64,000 nt of DNA from contig CM077597.1 in assembly GCA_039654915.1 (NCBI GenBank), forward strand, positions 31,346,001 through 31,410,000, given 5' to 3'. The translations under genes were made by a program, and so were the position numbers. Below the pieces are notes generated by a model that was not told where the DNA came from, did no database searches, and saw only the letters and a program-made list of their open reading frames with translations. Below are positions 46,901-60,095 of the stretch, in pieces (the first letter of the stretch is position 1; each line of letters begins with the position of its first letter). This DNA comes from Aquilaria yunnanensis (taxonomy: Eukaryota; Streptophyta; Magnoliopsida; Malvales; Thymelaeaceae).

Positions 46901-49900
46901 CCCCAACCATTCGTGATGCATCCCTACAATAGACAGCCCTCAAATTCTAATATAAGCGCTTGGTGACTCGTCCCCAACCCTTCATGCCCAGCACCTAAGA
47001 ATGGTGCCATAAGCACCTTGGGAGGTTTCTTTACCCCTCCAAACCTCCATAGGGTGCTTCCAAGTTGTTCCTACCTACAAAACATATTCACAAGGCCACA
47101 ATACACCATTCTTACCAAGCTTGAAGTGCACACAAATAACACACCAACCTGGGCAAACACACTAGTCCACCATAACCTTCACTGCCACCAACTAATGCCA
47201 TTCATAAAATCACATAGATTCCACTATAAGTAAGCTATGAATGACATCACATATGCATGAGTCATAAATCCCTTATCTCAATTAACCTTGAACTAGCAAA
47301 AAATCAAGCACCACAATCCAAGAACCTCACAATCCAAGGCACCACTAAGGGTTTTCCTAGGTTCCAAAGAAATACAAGGTTCATGGCACTAAATTAGCAC
47401 AAATCCAACAAAACCCAAAGCTTCATTATGCTAAAGAAACAAGAAAACATCAATGATTGAAGCTTACCACACATGCACAAACTTGCTCAACATGAAAACG
47501 CCTCTCCAAGCTTCAAAACTTAGAAAACAAGTGCAAAGTAAGCTTCTTTCTTCATGGGTACCAAGAAAGCTTCCAAGTTTTACCAAAAAACCTTAATTTA
47601 GGTGAAAATTGACCAAGAAATGAAGAATGTTTTGCAGGGCAGCAAATTTTCCAAAGGAGAGGGAATGGTTTTAAAAACAACCCCTCCAATAATTTTACAT
47701 AGGCCAAAACCCTTCCCTATAAATTTTTTCAAGTTTTGCAAAAATAGCCCATCTCTAAATAGTAACTAGGGATTAAGCATTTAAGAAAAAACTTAATTAA
47801 CTTGGGTTTTGGGTTTTAAAAGCATCAATTTTACTCCCAGGACTTGTCTTGACCCTCTAAGTTACAAAATTACCATTTTACCCTCAGGTAAACGTAGTGC
47901 TATAAATCACTCGGAACCAACTAATCCTTGAATAACTTACTTGACTTTACTAATTCACCTTTAATTAAGGTATTTAAGCTAGAGATTTATTTACTTACCT
48001 CAGTCATTGAGCTTTCCACTACGAGGACTATAGTACTTAGGTGCCTAGTATGACCTCTATTTACACTTTGGCACTAAAACTACTTAAACCACCTTAAATT
48101 ATGGAGCTCTTACTAATGCCCCATTTCACGGGTACTTAAACCTTTCAAGACCTTCATCTACTAACTTAACTTCTAGGACTCACTAGGTAGTTCTGACCAC
48201 CACGGTTCACCGAACTTCCTTTCTTTGGGTTTCAAATATTTTCTTAGTTACCTTGCTATCCAAAAGTCTCCTTAGCCCCTTAGGACCTTTATTTAAGCTT
48301 TCAAATAACATAGTTGCCTTGCTTACTGTGTATCACTTATGATTCCCATAGGATTTTGGGTTTTTCTTCTCAATCTTTCATGTAACCCCAACTACCAATC
48401 CTATTTAAACTCACTAAACCAATGATGCACCGGCTCCAAGTTGCACTCAACTCCTTTCGAGTAACTCATGTCACTATGGGCATTAACTAGCGACTTGGTC
48501 CAAACATAATGCTTAGAGTTATCCTTAACTACTTAAGGTTTTTTTGGTGGTGGAAAATGCTCAAATCTTAAGAACCTTTTTTTGGTCCATTTAGGACTAC
48601 TCCTCAAGCTTTGTAGCCTATGGTCCTTTTCTAGTTCTTTCTTACACTCCCTTACTAGGTTGTGTCCTTTGGGGGTTTAGGATGTTACACTTGGTCTCAA
48701 GGTTCAAGCTAACTCCTTTGAGCCTTGACCTTTCTAACTGCCCGGCTAACTCATCTTTTTATGAACGTGGTTCTTAACAACTAACTCTCAGTCCTAGGAC
48801 CTAGGGGTTTTAGCTCTCAACTTTCACCAACAACAACCACTTACAATTACCGCAGGGTTCTAGGGTACCATTTTTCTTTATTTACCATGCAGCTTGGCCT
48901 CTCAATAATACACGTGGCTCTAATAGCCCTTTTGGCCTTAACTATGGATACATAGGAAGTTTAATCCCATTCCACTTGGTAACCCAAATAAGTCAGTGGC
49001 AAGGCTTTCTAAAAATATATTGGTTTTAAAAATTCATCTTTTAGGCTATCCTTGTGAGCCACCCCACAGTGCATAACATCTCTACATCGAAGGGATGAGC
49101 TCGAAAAACTTAAGGTGCAACTCATTGGCACTGCTTACCAACCTTTCTGTGCAAGTCACTCACACTCCCAAAGTACCTTCAAGAGCTACTTATGGCATGT
49201 ACAATCAAGTTGGCCCTATATGCCCACTTAACCAATCCACTTCTAAGCATCACCTCTCTAAGAATCAAGTTCAATAACCACTGATCAAAATAAGCTAACA
49301 ACCTCTTAACTCCAAGGCTTACTTCTTTACCAAACTAATGGTTCAATCACAATTACCCTTGGAGCAATTATGGATTTCACCTATCCACACTCCTCTTGGA
49401 TTTTTAGTTCTCTAGCTAGGCTAGTCATGACCATAGACATAGCAGTAATTAAACAAAAGAAATAACTTACTGATACTATCTTATAATAAAAGATTACCTC
49501 TCTTTGCCTAGCTTTTTGACCGCTTAGTCAGTCTAAGCAAAAACCTTAACTACTCCAGGGTTCCGGCAAGTGCTCCTTTAGTACTTGAGGCAATTCTTCA
49601 CACTTAGCCTTATAAAGGCTTTGCCTTTAGGCATCCTTCCTAACCATTGCGTACTTGCCCATTTGAGCAAAAACTTGCGCTAAGGTACTCAACTTGTTGC
49701 TTCAAGGATTCTTGCACCTTAGGTACTAGTCCAATTTATTCCTTCTTCTTTTTCCCTTGGAGGATTCAGTGTTCTTTTACCTGAGCCATTGCTCCAAGTT
49801 TTTAACATTTTCCATAGGGGGTGGTATTGTCCTTAGCCTGGGTGCACATGGGGTGTAATGCACCTTAGCCTTTATCCCGTAGGCCTTATATGCTCTAGGT

Positions 49901-50330
49901 GTAAATGACAGCCTTTACCTTTTGTTGGGGATAACATCACTTGGTCTCGGAGAACTCACAGAGTCTTAGTGCACCTAGACCCTCAACCTTAGGCTCTTTA
50001 CTAATGTCCCCTCTTTATGGCCTACTTGTGCTCTAAGAAAAGAATGGAGTCACTTGGGCAACTTGGAATGGGGTTCAAAACTGTCCTTTAACATGGTTCA
50101 ATCACCTGCCTCAAACCACCAACATTAATGAAAGTTGGACCCTTGTAGAGTTCTAACACCTATAACAATCTGCAGCCAAAATCAGAAGACAGCTTCAAGC
50201 AACATTGTAACACTTATGATTAGTGTTAACTAACTACTACTTAGCACAAGATCCAAACTTAATCTTAATATCTTATGCCAAATACATTGTCTCTAGCTAA
50301 AACTACTAACCCTTGCTCTAATATCAACCG
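43923..50330 (-). other. Internal region of the old large LTR element, non-coding
   Basis: About 6.4 kb with no gag or pol motif. The plus strand is strikingly pyrimidine-rich, with CTTAG/CCTTA words recurring throughout. A GGATGTTACA at about 48685-48694 resembles the 3' edge of another LTR, so further nested or duplicated repeat material may be hidden here. Confidence 0.5.
50315..50326 (-). other. Eroded primer-binding site of the old large LTR element
   Basis: TGATATTAGAGC on the element strand, two transitions from the tRNA-iMet site, four bases from the right LTR. Confidence 0.65.
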
Positions 50331-53255
50331 TGGCAGAATGCCTAAGCTGGGGGCATGAAAAAGTGCTTAGCTTGAGTTATTGGAACTTTAGTCACTTGGT
50401 TACAATTGGCTAATTACCACCTAAGGTCCAAAAACCTTTATATGCAACTACTATCTAACCTACCCTGCATAGAAAATATGCATGAGTTGCTTTGGCTATG
50501 TAGATAATAATAATTATAAAACATGCCGATATGACTTTTAAAACTAATACAAATCAAGCCAAAGTTGGAAAAATGATAGTTACTTAACCATTAGGTAATA
50601 ATTGAGTGTTGTTCATACAAAACTCTTATGTACAACCCAAAAGTAACCCCTAGTAGTCTAACTCTAGAGACAACACTTAGTACTTAAAGTACCTTAAATG
50701 AGGTAATGAGGCATTCTGGAACAGACTTATACTGAGACCTTTTCCACTTAGCTTCACCCTTTAACTACTTGAGTGTAAGTTTCAAGGACTATTCCTTATG
50801 CCATTTAGTCTCCTAATTTGAGGAAACCATTAAAATACTTGTAATTAGTCCAACACATAGTCATGCAAACCTTGAACCAGAAAAGGTTCACAGATTAGTA
50901 CCTACAAAGAAGCTTAGCTTAGCAGCGTTTCTAACTGCTATGCCATTTATCCCATACTTTTATCCCTTAATCTGCATAATAAGGAAATTAAAGGGATGAG
51001 TACATTAAGTACTGAGTAAGGGATTTCAAATAAATACCTACAAGGGGGAAAACAGGCAACCACAAACATATATGCATATGCAAACATATAATATACAACG
51101 AGCCTTGCAAGAAAACATAACAAACATACAAGCACAACCACAATAAATATAATATGTCATGCAATTTGTATGTATGGATGGATGGATAAAACACATGCAC
51201 ATACACTTGGAACTTCCTTTACACCTGTGGGTGCGTATCTTGTTGTGAGCTCATATGGGTGAAGTATTGGACACTAACCCCACCCATCCAAGATACTTTA
51301 CCTCTGAAGCTTCGACAGGTTCTCTTTGTATAGATCGTCACCTATACCACCTTACCTCTCAATCCTTACCTGCATCTTTCCCTTTCTTTTTGAATAGGGT
51401 AGTTGACCTTAGTGGCTCTATTTATCAAGGCCCTTTGTGGCTTATACTTACCAAGTCCTGAACTTGGTTGGAACACCCTTGGATTCCCCCTATAGTCCAG
51501 GGGTTTACAACCCCAACACTTGGTTCGCTAGGGGTCTAAGACCCACATTTTCCTCTCTTTAGTACCCTTTGTTTCTCCTTAAGGCACCTTACCCTCTTAG
51601 CCACCCAATTTAACCTAACTACCTTGTCTACCCTTTACTACCCTTTGGTGGCTTACTTGCCAAGCAAACACACTTATCAAGCTCATGAGCTTGATTTGGG
51701 CTACTTATGGTTCTACTAGCACTCAAGAATTATAAGCCCTCAAGCTTGGGTTGCTAGGTTTCTAACCCCAACCTTAGCCCACCTCAACCCCTTTAGGCCG
51801 ACCCTTGAGGGCCCATGGTCGGTTCTTTCACCTATTCCCAAGGTTTAAGAACTCATTATTAGGTTGCTCGATGGTTCGACCCTTGCTTACCCACCATACA
51901 CAACCTTAACTGTCAAGGTGCTTGGCACCTTAGCCACATTGTACTGCATTAAATTTACTTGGGAGTGGAATAATTCCTAATTTTATTATTTATTAGCACT
52001 TATGGATGTCCAAGGGCACTTAGGAACCCATTGGGAGGTTTTGAGGCACCCCAAAATCAAACCCAAACGTCCCTTGGCGTGAAGGGCTATCTGTCTCGGG
52101 TCCTGGTTAGTCTGCTTGGGCATTGCAGCATGGTCTAGCACTAGGGTACTAGGGCTTGACCTTGATAGCCTTACTTGGGCACTATAGCGTAGGCAGGGGC
52201 ATTGCAGCGCCAAGGGCCTGTAGCCCTTCGCCCTTTTCATGGTTTCTTGGTTCCCCTTTGAATAATCCTCATCCAAATCACCCCAAACTTACTCTCAAGC
52301 TCAAATACAACTTAAAAACATTTTGATTGCTTGGAAAATAGTTAAAATCCCTTACCTCAAGCCTTTAAATGGAAGATCAAGGAAGTTGTTGCACACTATT
52401 CACCCATGAAGCTTAAACGGTGTTCTTTGAAGCTCCACTCCAAATCCTTCATAATGGGCACCTAATTAAGCTTGGGCAAGACCAGTATATGCTACCTAAT
52501 CAAGTAAGGACCAAACCTAAGCTAGTGGAGGAGTAGTTACCTTGATTTTTAGCTCAAACTTCCATGAACACCACCCAAATGCTTCAAACACCATCCTCCT
52601 AGCTTGAGCTTGCTTGATTACACTTTAGGGCTCCCGAATTCATCATGAATTGGTGTTTTCTTGAGCTTGAGAGGTTCATCCATGGAAAATGGAGGAGAGA
52701 AATGTTATTGGGATTTAGGGATGATGAATAGTGCTCATCTTTGAACCTCAAATGCCTTATAACCCCATTTTCTCTCTTCCACTCCACCAAATTTCTTCAT
52801 TTTGTCACCTATCCTCCCAATCTCTACTTGGCCACTATTTTTGCCTTTATTGGAATTTTCATGGACTCTCAAATAAGTCCCAATGAAGTCCACTTAGTCC
52901 CTTTAACTTAGCTGAAGCCCATTTTGGCCTTGGTGTCCATTTAACAACACTTAGCTCAAAATCTCAAATTTGTATACTTAAGCCCTTACACCAACTACCT
53001 TGGTTCTTATGAGCAATAAAACTTATGGTCTTGGCTACTTAGGTCACTTTTACACTTATGACCTCAGTTTCACTACATTTACAAACTTGCCACCTATTTG
53101 GGAAAAATTACCAAAATGCCTTTGATGAGCCTTAGGTGCCTCTAATGACTTTGGAACCTTCTAAAACTTAACTAACTTGCTTGAATTACATAATAAAGCA
53201 TAAAATGAGGTACTTATCTGGGATTTTCTCTTACCTGCCCATCCTAGCTAGGTCA
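50331..53255 (-). repeat. 5' LTR of the old large LTR element
   Basis: About 2.9 kb, starting TGGCAGAATGCC beside the primer-binding site and ending around GCTAGGTCA. Many substitutions and small indels separate it from 23787-26757. Confidence 0.82.
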
Positions 53256-53261
53256 TCTCAC

Positions 53262-54219
53262 CATGGAACTACCCCCACCCTTTGTAACCACAACCATCAC
53301 TATTCCTTCCTGGTGCTTCAAAGCTTTGCTTTTGTTGCGTCTCACATCTATTATACCGATGTCATTGTTTCATCTAGCTTGCGGAACTGAAAAGGACACT
53401 GTAAATTACTTTCATTTTTCTCAAGCTTTTGCATCTCCTCTTTCATACTTGGATTTACACCTATAAGATTGATCAAAATTTTCCTTGTTTTTTTTTTGTC
53501 TGAATAGTCAAAGGATGAGGTTTGGATTTATAGTCGCATGAATAGTGCTCAATGCGATGAGCAGGTTAATCTTTTTTCCATCCCCCCCTTCGGGTAAGGT
53601 AATTCATTTTTTTTATTTACTTGCAAGTATGGTGTGAACCTGATTGGAAAATGCTCTACTATGTTCAAAATGGCATCTAAATTAACCGCAATTATTAGGT
53701 ACATCCATCATGTTCATTGTTAGTATTCAATCATAAGCCTAGTTGGGTTGTTTTTAGAGAACTATTGTCACTGGCAAATGATTATTTGGTCTGTGTAATT
53801 GCAGTTGATTTTTAGTCTTCATTGACCTAAATCATCTTCCCCTGTTTGATGCTCATGAGATCCATAGTAGGTAGTTGCAAACAAAGGTAATGACTAGTTT
53901 TGGCTGCACTCTCCTAAAGAAATTTTATGGCAAGTCTAATGATAATCTTTTGCCTCTTGTATCACGTTCTAGGAATGCTTGTATGGATGAACAGATTGGT
54001 ATTGAAGTTTATGTCGATCAAGATGTGATCTCACTATTTGCACCATTTAAGAATTCCAACAAGGTCTTGGTCCTTGTGAATGAGGCACTAGAATATGAAA
54101 AGAAATTGTTGCATGGTAAATTCATGGAAAAAGGCTTATACTCTAGAGTCAGTCCATGTCCTCCTGTTGCACTTTTTGGTACAGGCGCAGAGATAAAACA
54201 TCTTGAACTTGAAAAATGA
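53262..54219 (+). CDS. Possible plant gene fragment, function unknown
   Basis: The longest open frame is 53875-54219 (114 codons, MTSFGCTLLKKFYGK near its start, FGTGAEIKHLELEK at its end). Its balanced composition looks protein-coding. Upstream, an ATG at 53263 directly after the old element opens MELPPPFVTTTITIPSWCFK, and a short block near 53510-53565 (KDEVWIYSRMN, followed by a GT) could be another exon. I do not recognise the product. The large LTR element inserted just before the first ATG, so any promoter may have been separated from it. It could be a decayed gene. Confidence 0.3.
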
Positions 54220-55400
54220 TTTTTTACGGTTTATGTGTTCCCTTCAAATGAACCCATAATATATTTCTTTTTTAATGGATGGATTAGCCTGCAGATGGAA
54301 ATCCATAATTCTACATTTTAACAAAAAGGGAATTGGATCCAACTCTTGGATTAGGTCAATTATAATGAGTTGATGAGGTAGGAGGCTACATCCATTTTTT
54401 TAGCCTTGTTTACCATTTAATTGCACACATTATTTGTGTTTGTGGTTTGTTGCTTTTGGAGATTATTCACTAAAAGCATTTCATAACATTGCATATATTT
54501 TCTTTATATTCTTAGTAATTTTTTGATTGTGGCACCTTTGGCATGGCTTGTGGTCATTGTCATTAGTTAATAGATGTTTGTTTTGAATTTGAATTTGATA
54601 TTAAACCTTTTGATAGAAAACATTCAAAATAATCATGGTTTATATAAACTAATTGCAAAATGACATTAAAAACATAAAAATATGTCAACCAACTAAATGT
54701 CATTGCTAATTTCTGATGAAGTAAAAGAAAACATCGAACTAGACACGAGATCTTGTCAGTTATCTTCTCTTCTGACTTTCTAGAGCATTCAAATGGAGTT
54801 TATATCTGCTATTAAAAATATAAGAAAATTGATTAGTTTTTCTTGTGTAAGATTTATGTTGGATTCGTAACAAAAAGAAATCAATAATACTTATGTTAAA
54901 TGCTTCTAAATATCAAAAGTATTACAGTACTCAATTAAGCTCTTGAAAGCAAAATCCATCCCACCTAAAGTTGTAAATGTATTATACAAGGTTAGATAAA
55001 ATGAAGCATAATAAACTTTTAAAGATCAATGTAGTAAGTAAATACCATCCTGTAAACTTAGTTGATTTCTATCACAAAGCGTAGTAATTGTTTGATCTAT
55101 TTGCATTCCACATTTTGATTGCACCTGGTAAACAATTATGATATTGTGTAGCTTATTTCCTAAAGATAAATATGAAGTAGCTATGAGCTTGTTTATGAAA
55201 CTAAAATAAAATCACTAACCTTGGTTTGCTTATTGATGCATTTTCTTTTCTTCTCCTTCTCAATCCCACTTTTTATTCTCTTAGGAGCTTATTTTGTTCT
55301 CAATATTGTAGGATCAAGAATTCTAATTTCCTGTGAATTATTGATATTTAATTTCTCTTTCCCAAAGTTGTTAGCTCTCTCATAAATTTCTATAGATTAA
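54220..55400. other. Intergenic, nothing recognised
   Basis: AT-rich, with no convincing coding frame, repeat end or RNA gene. Confidence 0.4.
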
Positions 55401-55410
55401 TTGACTCACA

Positions 55411-57190
55411 TTACTTTAAAATATTTTTCAACCCTTGACAAGCAATCTCAAAACTTTCAACAAACAGTAAACCTTCTTCGACCACTTGAGCCACTTGTTG
55501 AGATAAATGATCATAATGTTGCTTCTTTATACGTACTTCTTCACACATATTTCTCTTTTCATTTCCTTGGTCCACTACTTCAATATATAACATTGTGGAA
55601 TCTCAAATATTCCTAATGCTTGTAATGTACTCAATGAGTAGCAACAAAGAAATCCCTTAAACTTAAATAATTTGCAGAGGCATGAAATCTCCCATTCTAC
55701 AATAAATTATTCACTGTCAAAGTCAAGAACTTTAAATGTAGTAACATGCCTATGTTCCTTTTATTTTCCAAGATGAAATCTTGCTCCCAAAACTTCCTCT
55801 TAACGTTTTTTAAAAATATAATGAGTATTTACTGCTGCCAATTGCTTTATAAAAAGAGATAGGATTTTCAAGACGGGTTTTTTTACTCTATGTATTAAAA
55901 TTTGCTTGATTTTTAGCCTTATGCCTATGCCACAAAGCTCCCTAATATTTCTTGGCAAACTTCTTTAACGTAGTTTTTGTTTACCTATATATTTGTCAAA
56001 GAAAGAATTAATACTTTCTAACCTTTGTGTAGTTGACAATCTAGCAAAAAATGTGTCTATCATATAATTCGTTAACTAGTTGCTACCATTTTTCCTCAAA
56101 TTGTTCTTTGCTCCAAGACCCATAAATACACTTATTAAAAACACCATGAATCTTTCATGCTCCCTCATTACATGGCCGAGCTTTTCTGGGAGTTTTTTTT
56201 TATATGCCAATGATAATAATAATACTTTGTATTTGGAAAGATAGTTGAAATTGTTAGCTTCATTGACTTATCTTGATCTATTATAAATGCAGTTAGATGT
56301 TTTCCACCCATTACTCTAAGCCATATCCTCATTAACCAAATAAAAATTTCTGTTGTCCCATCAACAAGTAAAGCACATTCTAGAATCATGGGTTGAAAAT
56401 GGTTATTTACCTTAATAAATGAAGTGCAAGACATCTTATATTTATTGGTGATATGTGTGGTATCAAAGGATACAACATCACCAAAAACCCTATAGTCTTC
56501 TCTATCTTTTTCATCAACCCATAAGACATTTCTCAAACAATGCTCTTCATCTAAATCAATTGCATAGAAAAAGTTCGAATCCTCTTCTTGCATCTGCATA
56601 AAACAATCAAGTATTGTATTTGCATCTCCATATTCAAGTTCTAGTCAGCAATCCTTATCCAAATGATTCTTGATGTCCTTTTCAGCGCATCCAATTTTTT
56701 CACATCCACCATGTTGGTTTGCCATTGTTGCAAACATTTTACTTGTCTTTACACCAACTGAATTTAGATTTTTTATGCTTTGCCTTTTAGCTAAGCTAAT
56801 GCTCTTGTGACAAGAAAAGTAATGTGCATCTTCTGGCAAAAGTTCATGATTGTGCTCTTTGACAAATTTTTCAATGAACCATTTTCCATCATGTCTTTTC
56901 TTCACATGCAAGGTAGCTTTACAACCCATTTTCAAGCAAGGTTGGGAATTGATAGCCTTAGATTCTCGTTTAGATTCATGTCTTGAGTAAGCATATTTCA
57001 CATCAACAAATTCTCTATTTATCTTCGAACGATAACTAGCTTTTGTGGCCACACCAAATCCTGTCTTCTCTACATAATCCTTGTAAAATTCATATACACC
57101 ATCTTGTGAATCAAACTCCATTCCAACAAAAGGTACAATAATATCATCGGCATTTGAGATTTGTACTCTACCACTATTGAGTTGACCCAC
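55411..57190 (-). pseudogene. FAR1/FHY3-related (FRS) gene, broken
   Basis: From ATG 57190 the protein shows the FAR1 DNA-binding domain (FDSQDGVYEFYKDYVEKTGF, later MGCKATLHVKKRHDGKWF and KEHNHELLP). In the same frame follows a MULE-transposase domain (LRNVLWVDEKDREDY, GDVVSFDTTHITNKYKM, FIIDQDKSM). Further downstream in shifted frames a SWIM zinc-finger region is readable (FIVEWEISCLCKLFKFKGFL, YILKQWTKEMKR) and the last frame ends at 55411. A TGA at 56645-56647 and several later frameshifts and stops break it. Intact FRS proteins are transposase-derived transcription regulators; this is a dead member or an old MULE transposase relative. Confidence 0.8.
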
Positions 57191-57247
57191 ATTCTAATGA
57201 TTTTTTTTCTTGGCAACCATGTAACTTTTCTTTAGTGGCTTCACATA

Positions 57248-58462
57248 TAGGGATGACAATTAAGTAGGTTAAGTCAGGTTTGAGTCAGGTCATTCAGGTT
57301 CAGCTTTAATTGGCTATGATGTATTCGGATTCAGGTTGAGTTATTTGGGTTCGGGTTGATTTCGGGTTGAGTAGATTTCAGGTTCAAGTTGGGTCAGACC
57401 GGATTTATTTAGGTTCGAATCCAATCAGGTCAGGTTATCGGGTCTTAGACCAGATTTAACTTGATTTCCAAATTTATTCAGTTCATTGATGCATAAACCG
57501 AAATGGCTAAATTGATTCAACTTTTTTGTTTAATTTTGATTAAAATTTAATTTAACTAGATATAAAAATAATATAAAATTTATGAAGATATATTAATATA
57601 TATTTTCGTTAATAAAATACTCTCCTGCCCCAAGTTCTTTATAACATTCACTATTCAACAATTAATCTATGATTTTTTATTTTTAACATTTTAGTATATA
57701 AATAAAAAATTATTATATTAAATAATAAATAAAGACCTATAGTTTCTAATTATATAATTTTTAAATTTTTTTTCTAACAAATAATCTCCCTCTGTCCCAT
57801 TTTCTTTGCTTCATTTAACTTTTCTGACTAGTTTGACTTGAATTTATTTATATTATTGTTTATTAAAAAATTATAAAAATATATTTTAAAACTATAAGTC
57901 TTCATTTATTATTCATGTATAAATTTTTTTTATTTCTATATTAAAGTGTTGAAAATAAAAAACTATATATTAATTTTTAAAATATGAATAGTGAAAAGAA
58001 TTTTAGGCAGATTGAGTAATATGAACAAATTCAATTCAAACTATTTAAAAAATTCAAATATTTCAAAGAATATGGGATAGAAGGAGTACTATAATTTCTA
58101 AAATATAATTATTCATATCTCTCTATCACCGTTTTACTAATCGTTTTCTCATACCTCTCACTCGTTCGCTTTACAACGAAAAATAGACCAACAAAATATA
58201 AGAAACTCATGTACATATATTAAATCAAAAATTTTCTAAAGTCTTTATCAACAATATATTTATGTTGATTTAAGTTAAAATCGGGTTTTGCCGGGTTTAG
58301 TTATCGGATCATTATGGGTTCGGGTTTTCTCAGGTTTCACTTCAATCGGATTCGGGTTCTGGTCGAATTGAGTATAGTTGTGCTCAGATCGTTGACTTTT
58401 CTGATCAAATCAGGTCCTGTCAATGTCATCTCTTCGGGTTGGGTCAAATTTTGCAATCCCTA
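57248..58462. mobile_element. Non-autonomous hAT element (MITE-like), 1215 bp
   Basis: It starts TAGGGATGACAAT and ends TTGCAATCCCTA, inverted relatives of each other. A perfect 8-bp duplication, TTCACATA, flanks it (57240-57247 and 58463-58470). Subterminal regions carry repeated GGTTCGGGTT/GGTCAGGT motifs. The perfect duplication points to a fairly recent insertion. It lies about 50 bp upstream of the FRS pseudogene start. Confidence 0.88.
57786..58086. mobile_element. Stowaway-like (Tc1/mariner) MITE nested in the hAT element
   Basis: CTCCCTCTGTCCCATTTTC on the left is mirrored by GATAGAAGGAG on the right (CTCCTTCTATCCCATATTC on the other strand). The start is the common Stowaway end. The inside is very AT-rich and TA bases lie near both ends. 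Confidence 0.7.
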
Positions 58463-58470
58463 TTCACATA

Positions 58471-60095
58471 GATCCTTGAAGTTCAAATTTATATCCATTA
58501 TCATAAGTACCTAAAAGATAAAGTAAAATATTCTACATTAAAAGTGAAACACTAAATGAAAAAAAAAAAACCAACAGAGCCAAACTTTTTTCTGTTGGAA
58601 GTATTCAAAGCCTTGGAACCAAAACGAAACCAAGTCTTGCACCCTTTACTTGATTAAATATGTAGCAATAGAATAAAACACAATATTTACTTGATGAGCT
58701 AAAACTTTTTCTCAGTTCGTATCATTGTCATGGGTTTTTGTGACAGTAAGGCTGGTCATAGTTATGCTACATTGCTTGCAAGCGTAGAGGATGCTCTAAT
58801 TAATGCTACACAGTTGCATGTGACTACGTTGATTTTGTTTTGTAGAAGATGGGAGCCTTTGGCTGTGGAATTCTAAACTTACATCGTTATCAATACATAT
58901 GCACGTATTGCACAAAGGTTTGGGAACAGTCGACAATACATTCATAAGGATCATGATAACAGGACTGAGCTTGATATGCAGTATATAAAATTAGAGTTTG
59001 ATTTTCTGCAAGAAATTTGAAATAGTCTTTTCAATTGTTCTAACGAACATATCGTTCCCTTTGCAGGTTTGGTGTTAATGACAGGTTGGGTTGTCTCTTG
59101 TGTAATTTTTTTTCCTTTGGTTTTGTTTGTACAACGGATTGGTGTGTCTAGTCTTTATGCTCTAGTTTTGGTGTTGAAAAAAAAAATTAATGCTGATAAT
59201 ACAAGAACAAGAAAGAATCAATTTAATTGAAAAAAAATCTAAATAAGTATTATGTTTTGCTTACCTTATGCCACCGGGAGGATTTGTAGTAATAGAATAA
59301 CAATTATGAAGAAAACCTGGGAATGATGGTGAAGGCCGAGCAATTCTCTTTTTCCCGCAAAGAAGAGCAGGGGCGACGCTATCTAGACCTCCAGACGAAG
59401 CGCCCGCTTTCAGCAAAAAATAATTATTAATTTAATTTATTGAAACCTTCTTTACCCTGTTGAAGTTATGTGAATTAAAATTAGTGCCACAAGTCCAAAA
59501 AGTTAAAGGAGACTTTTCCCACAGAATAACCCTTGTTAGTATATTCCACAGTTTCATTAATTTAGAAATCAATTACACCATCATTCACTTCCATTAATTG
59601 TTTTTCCGGTCAAAATCTTCTCCTCTTCTTCACCCCCACAGCAACCTTTTTGTTCGTTAAGCATGGTCATCTGTCATTTCTTGAGGAGCGGAACGTCCAC
59701 CGGTGGCGGGTTCTCCACCACAGATACGGTGCGTGGCAGTGACGCGCTTCCATCATTAATTTGTTTTCTTTCTTCCTTGTTTTGCGAAATATACTAGAGG
59801 TGACACCAAGGATTGGGAAAGAGGAGTGAACAAGGAGTACTCCAGAATTAAAGTGAGGAATGCGTATCATCCAGGAAAAATGCAATGTGGTTCTTTTTGA
59901 GTTGTAGAAAATGGATTAAATGAGGAACATGGAAAATACTTTGTTGTGACACATACATATGTAACTAAAAAGATAACATGTGAAGTAAATAAACACGCTA
60001 GGAAAAGAACCATGCCTTGACAGAAATTAAGAGGAAAAAAATCAAGTCCTAAGGAGCATTTTATGTACACAAAACGAACTTTAAACCAATGAACT
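58471..60095. other. Intergenic, no gene I can support
   Basis: Several short frames exist but none looks coding. A stretch at about 58680-59190 ends in a run of A after TT-rich sequence and could be the tail of a non-LTR element. This is not established. Confidence 0.3.

Larger units (their letters stand above)
23787..53255 (-). mobile_element. Old large LTR element without coding capacity (LARD-like), host of the nest
   Basis: Two related long repeats (23787-26757 and 50331-53255) lie in direct orientation around about 6.5 kb of internal sequence (26758-26840 plus 43923-50330), which was opened by a copia insertion. The site beside the right repeat resembles the initiator-tRNA-Met primer-binding site on the minus strand, so the right copy is the 5' LTR. 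No gag or pol motif is seen internally. CTCAC occurs at or within two bases of both outer ends, a possible eroded target duplication. The repeats are perhaps 85-90% alike by eye, implying an old insertion. Confidence 0.75.

Noticed and set aside
45400..48694. A complete second LTR inside the old large element
   Set aside because: Only one edge-like sequence and loose similarity in motif order; no matching left edge or primer-binding site, so not listed as a feature.
59330..59760. Short GC-richer frames on both strands
   Set aside because: No consistent splice sites, domain or codon pattern; could be promoter or UTR sequence, but I cannot support a gene.
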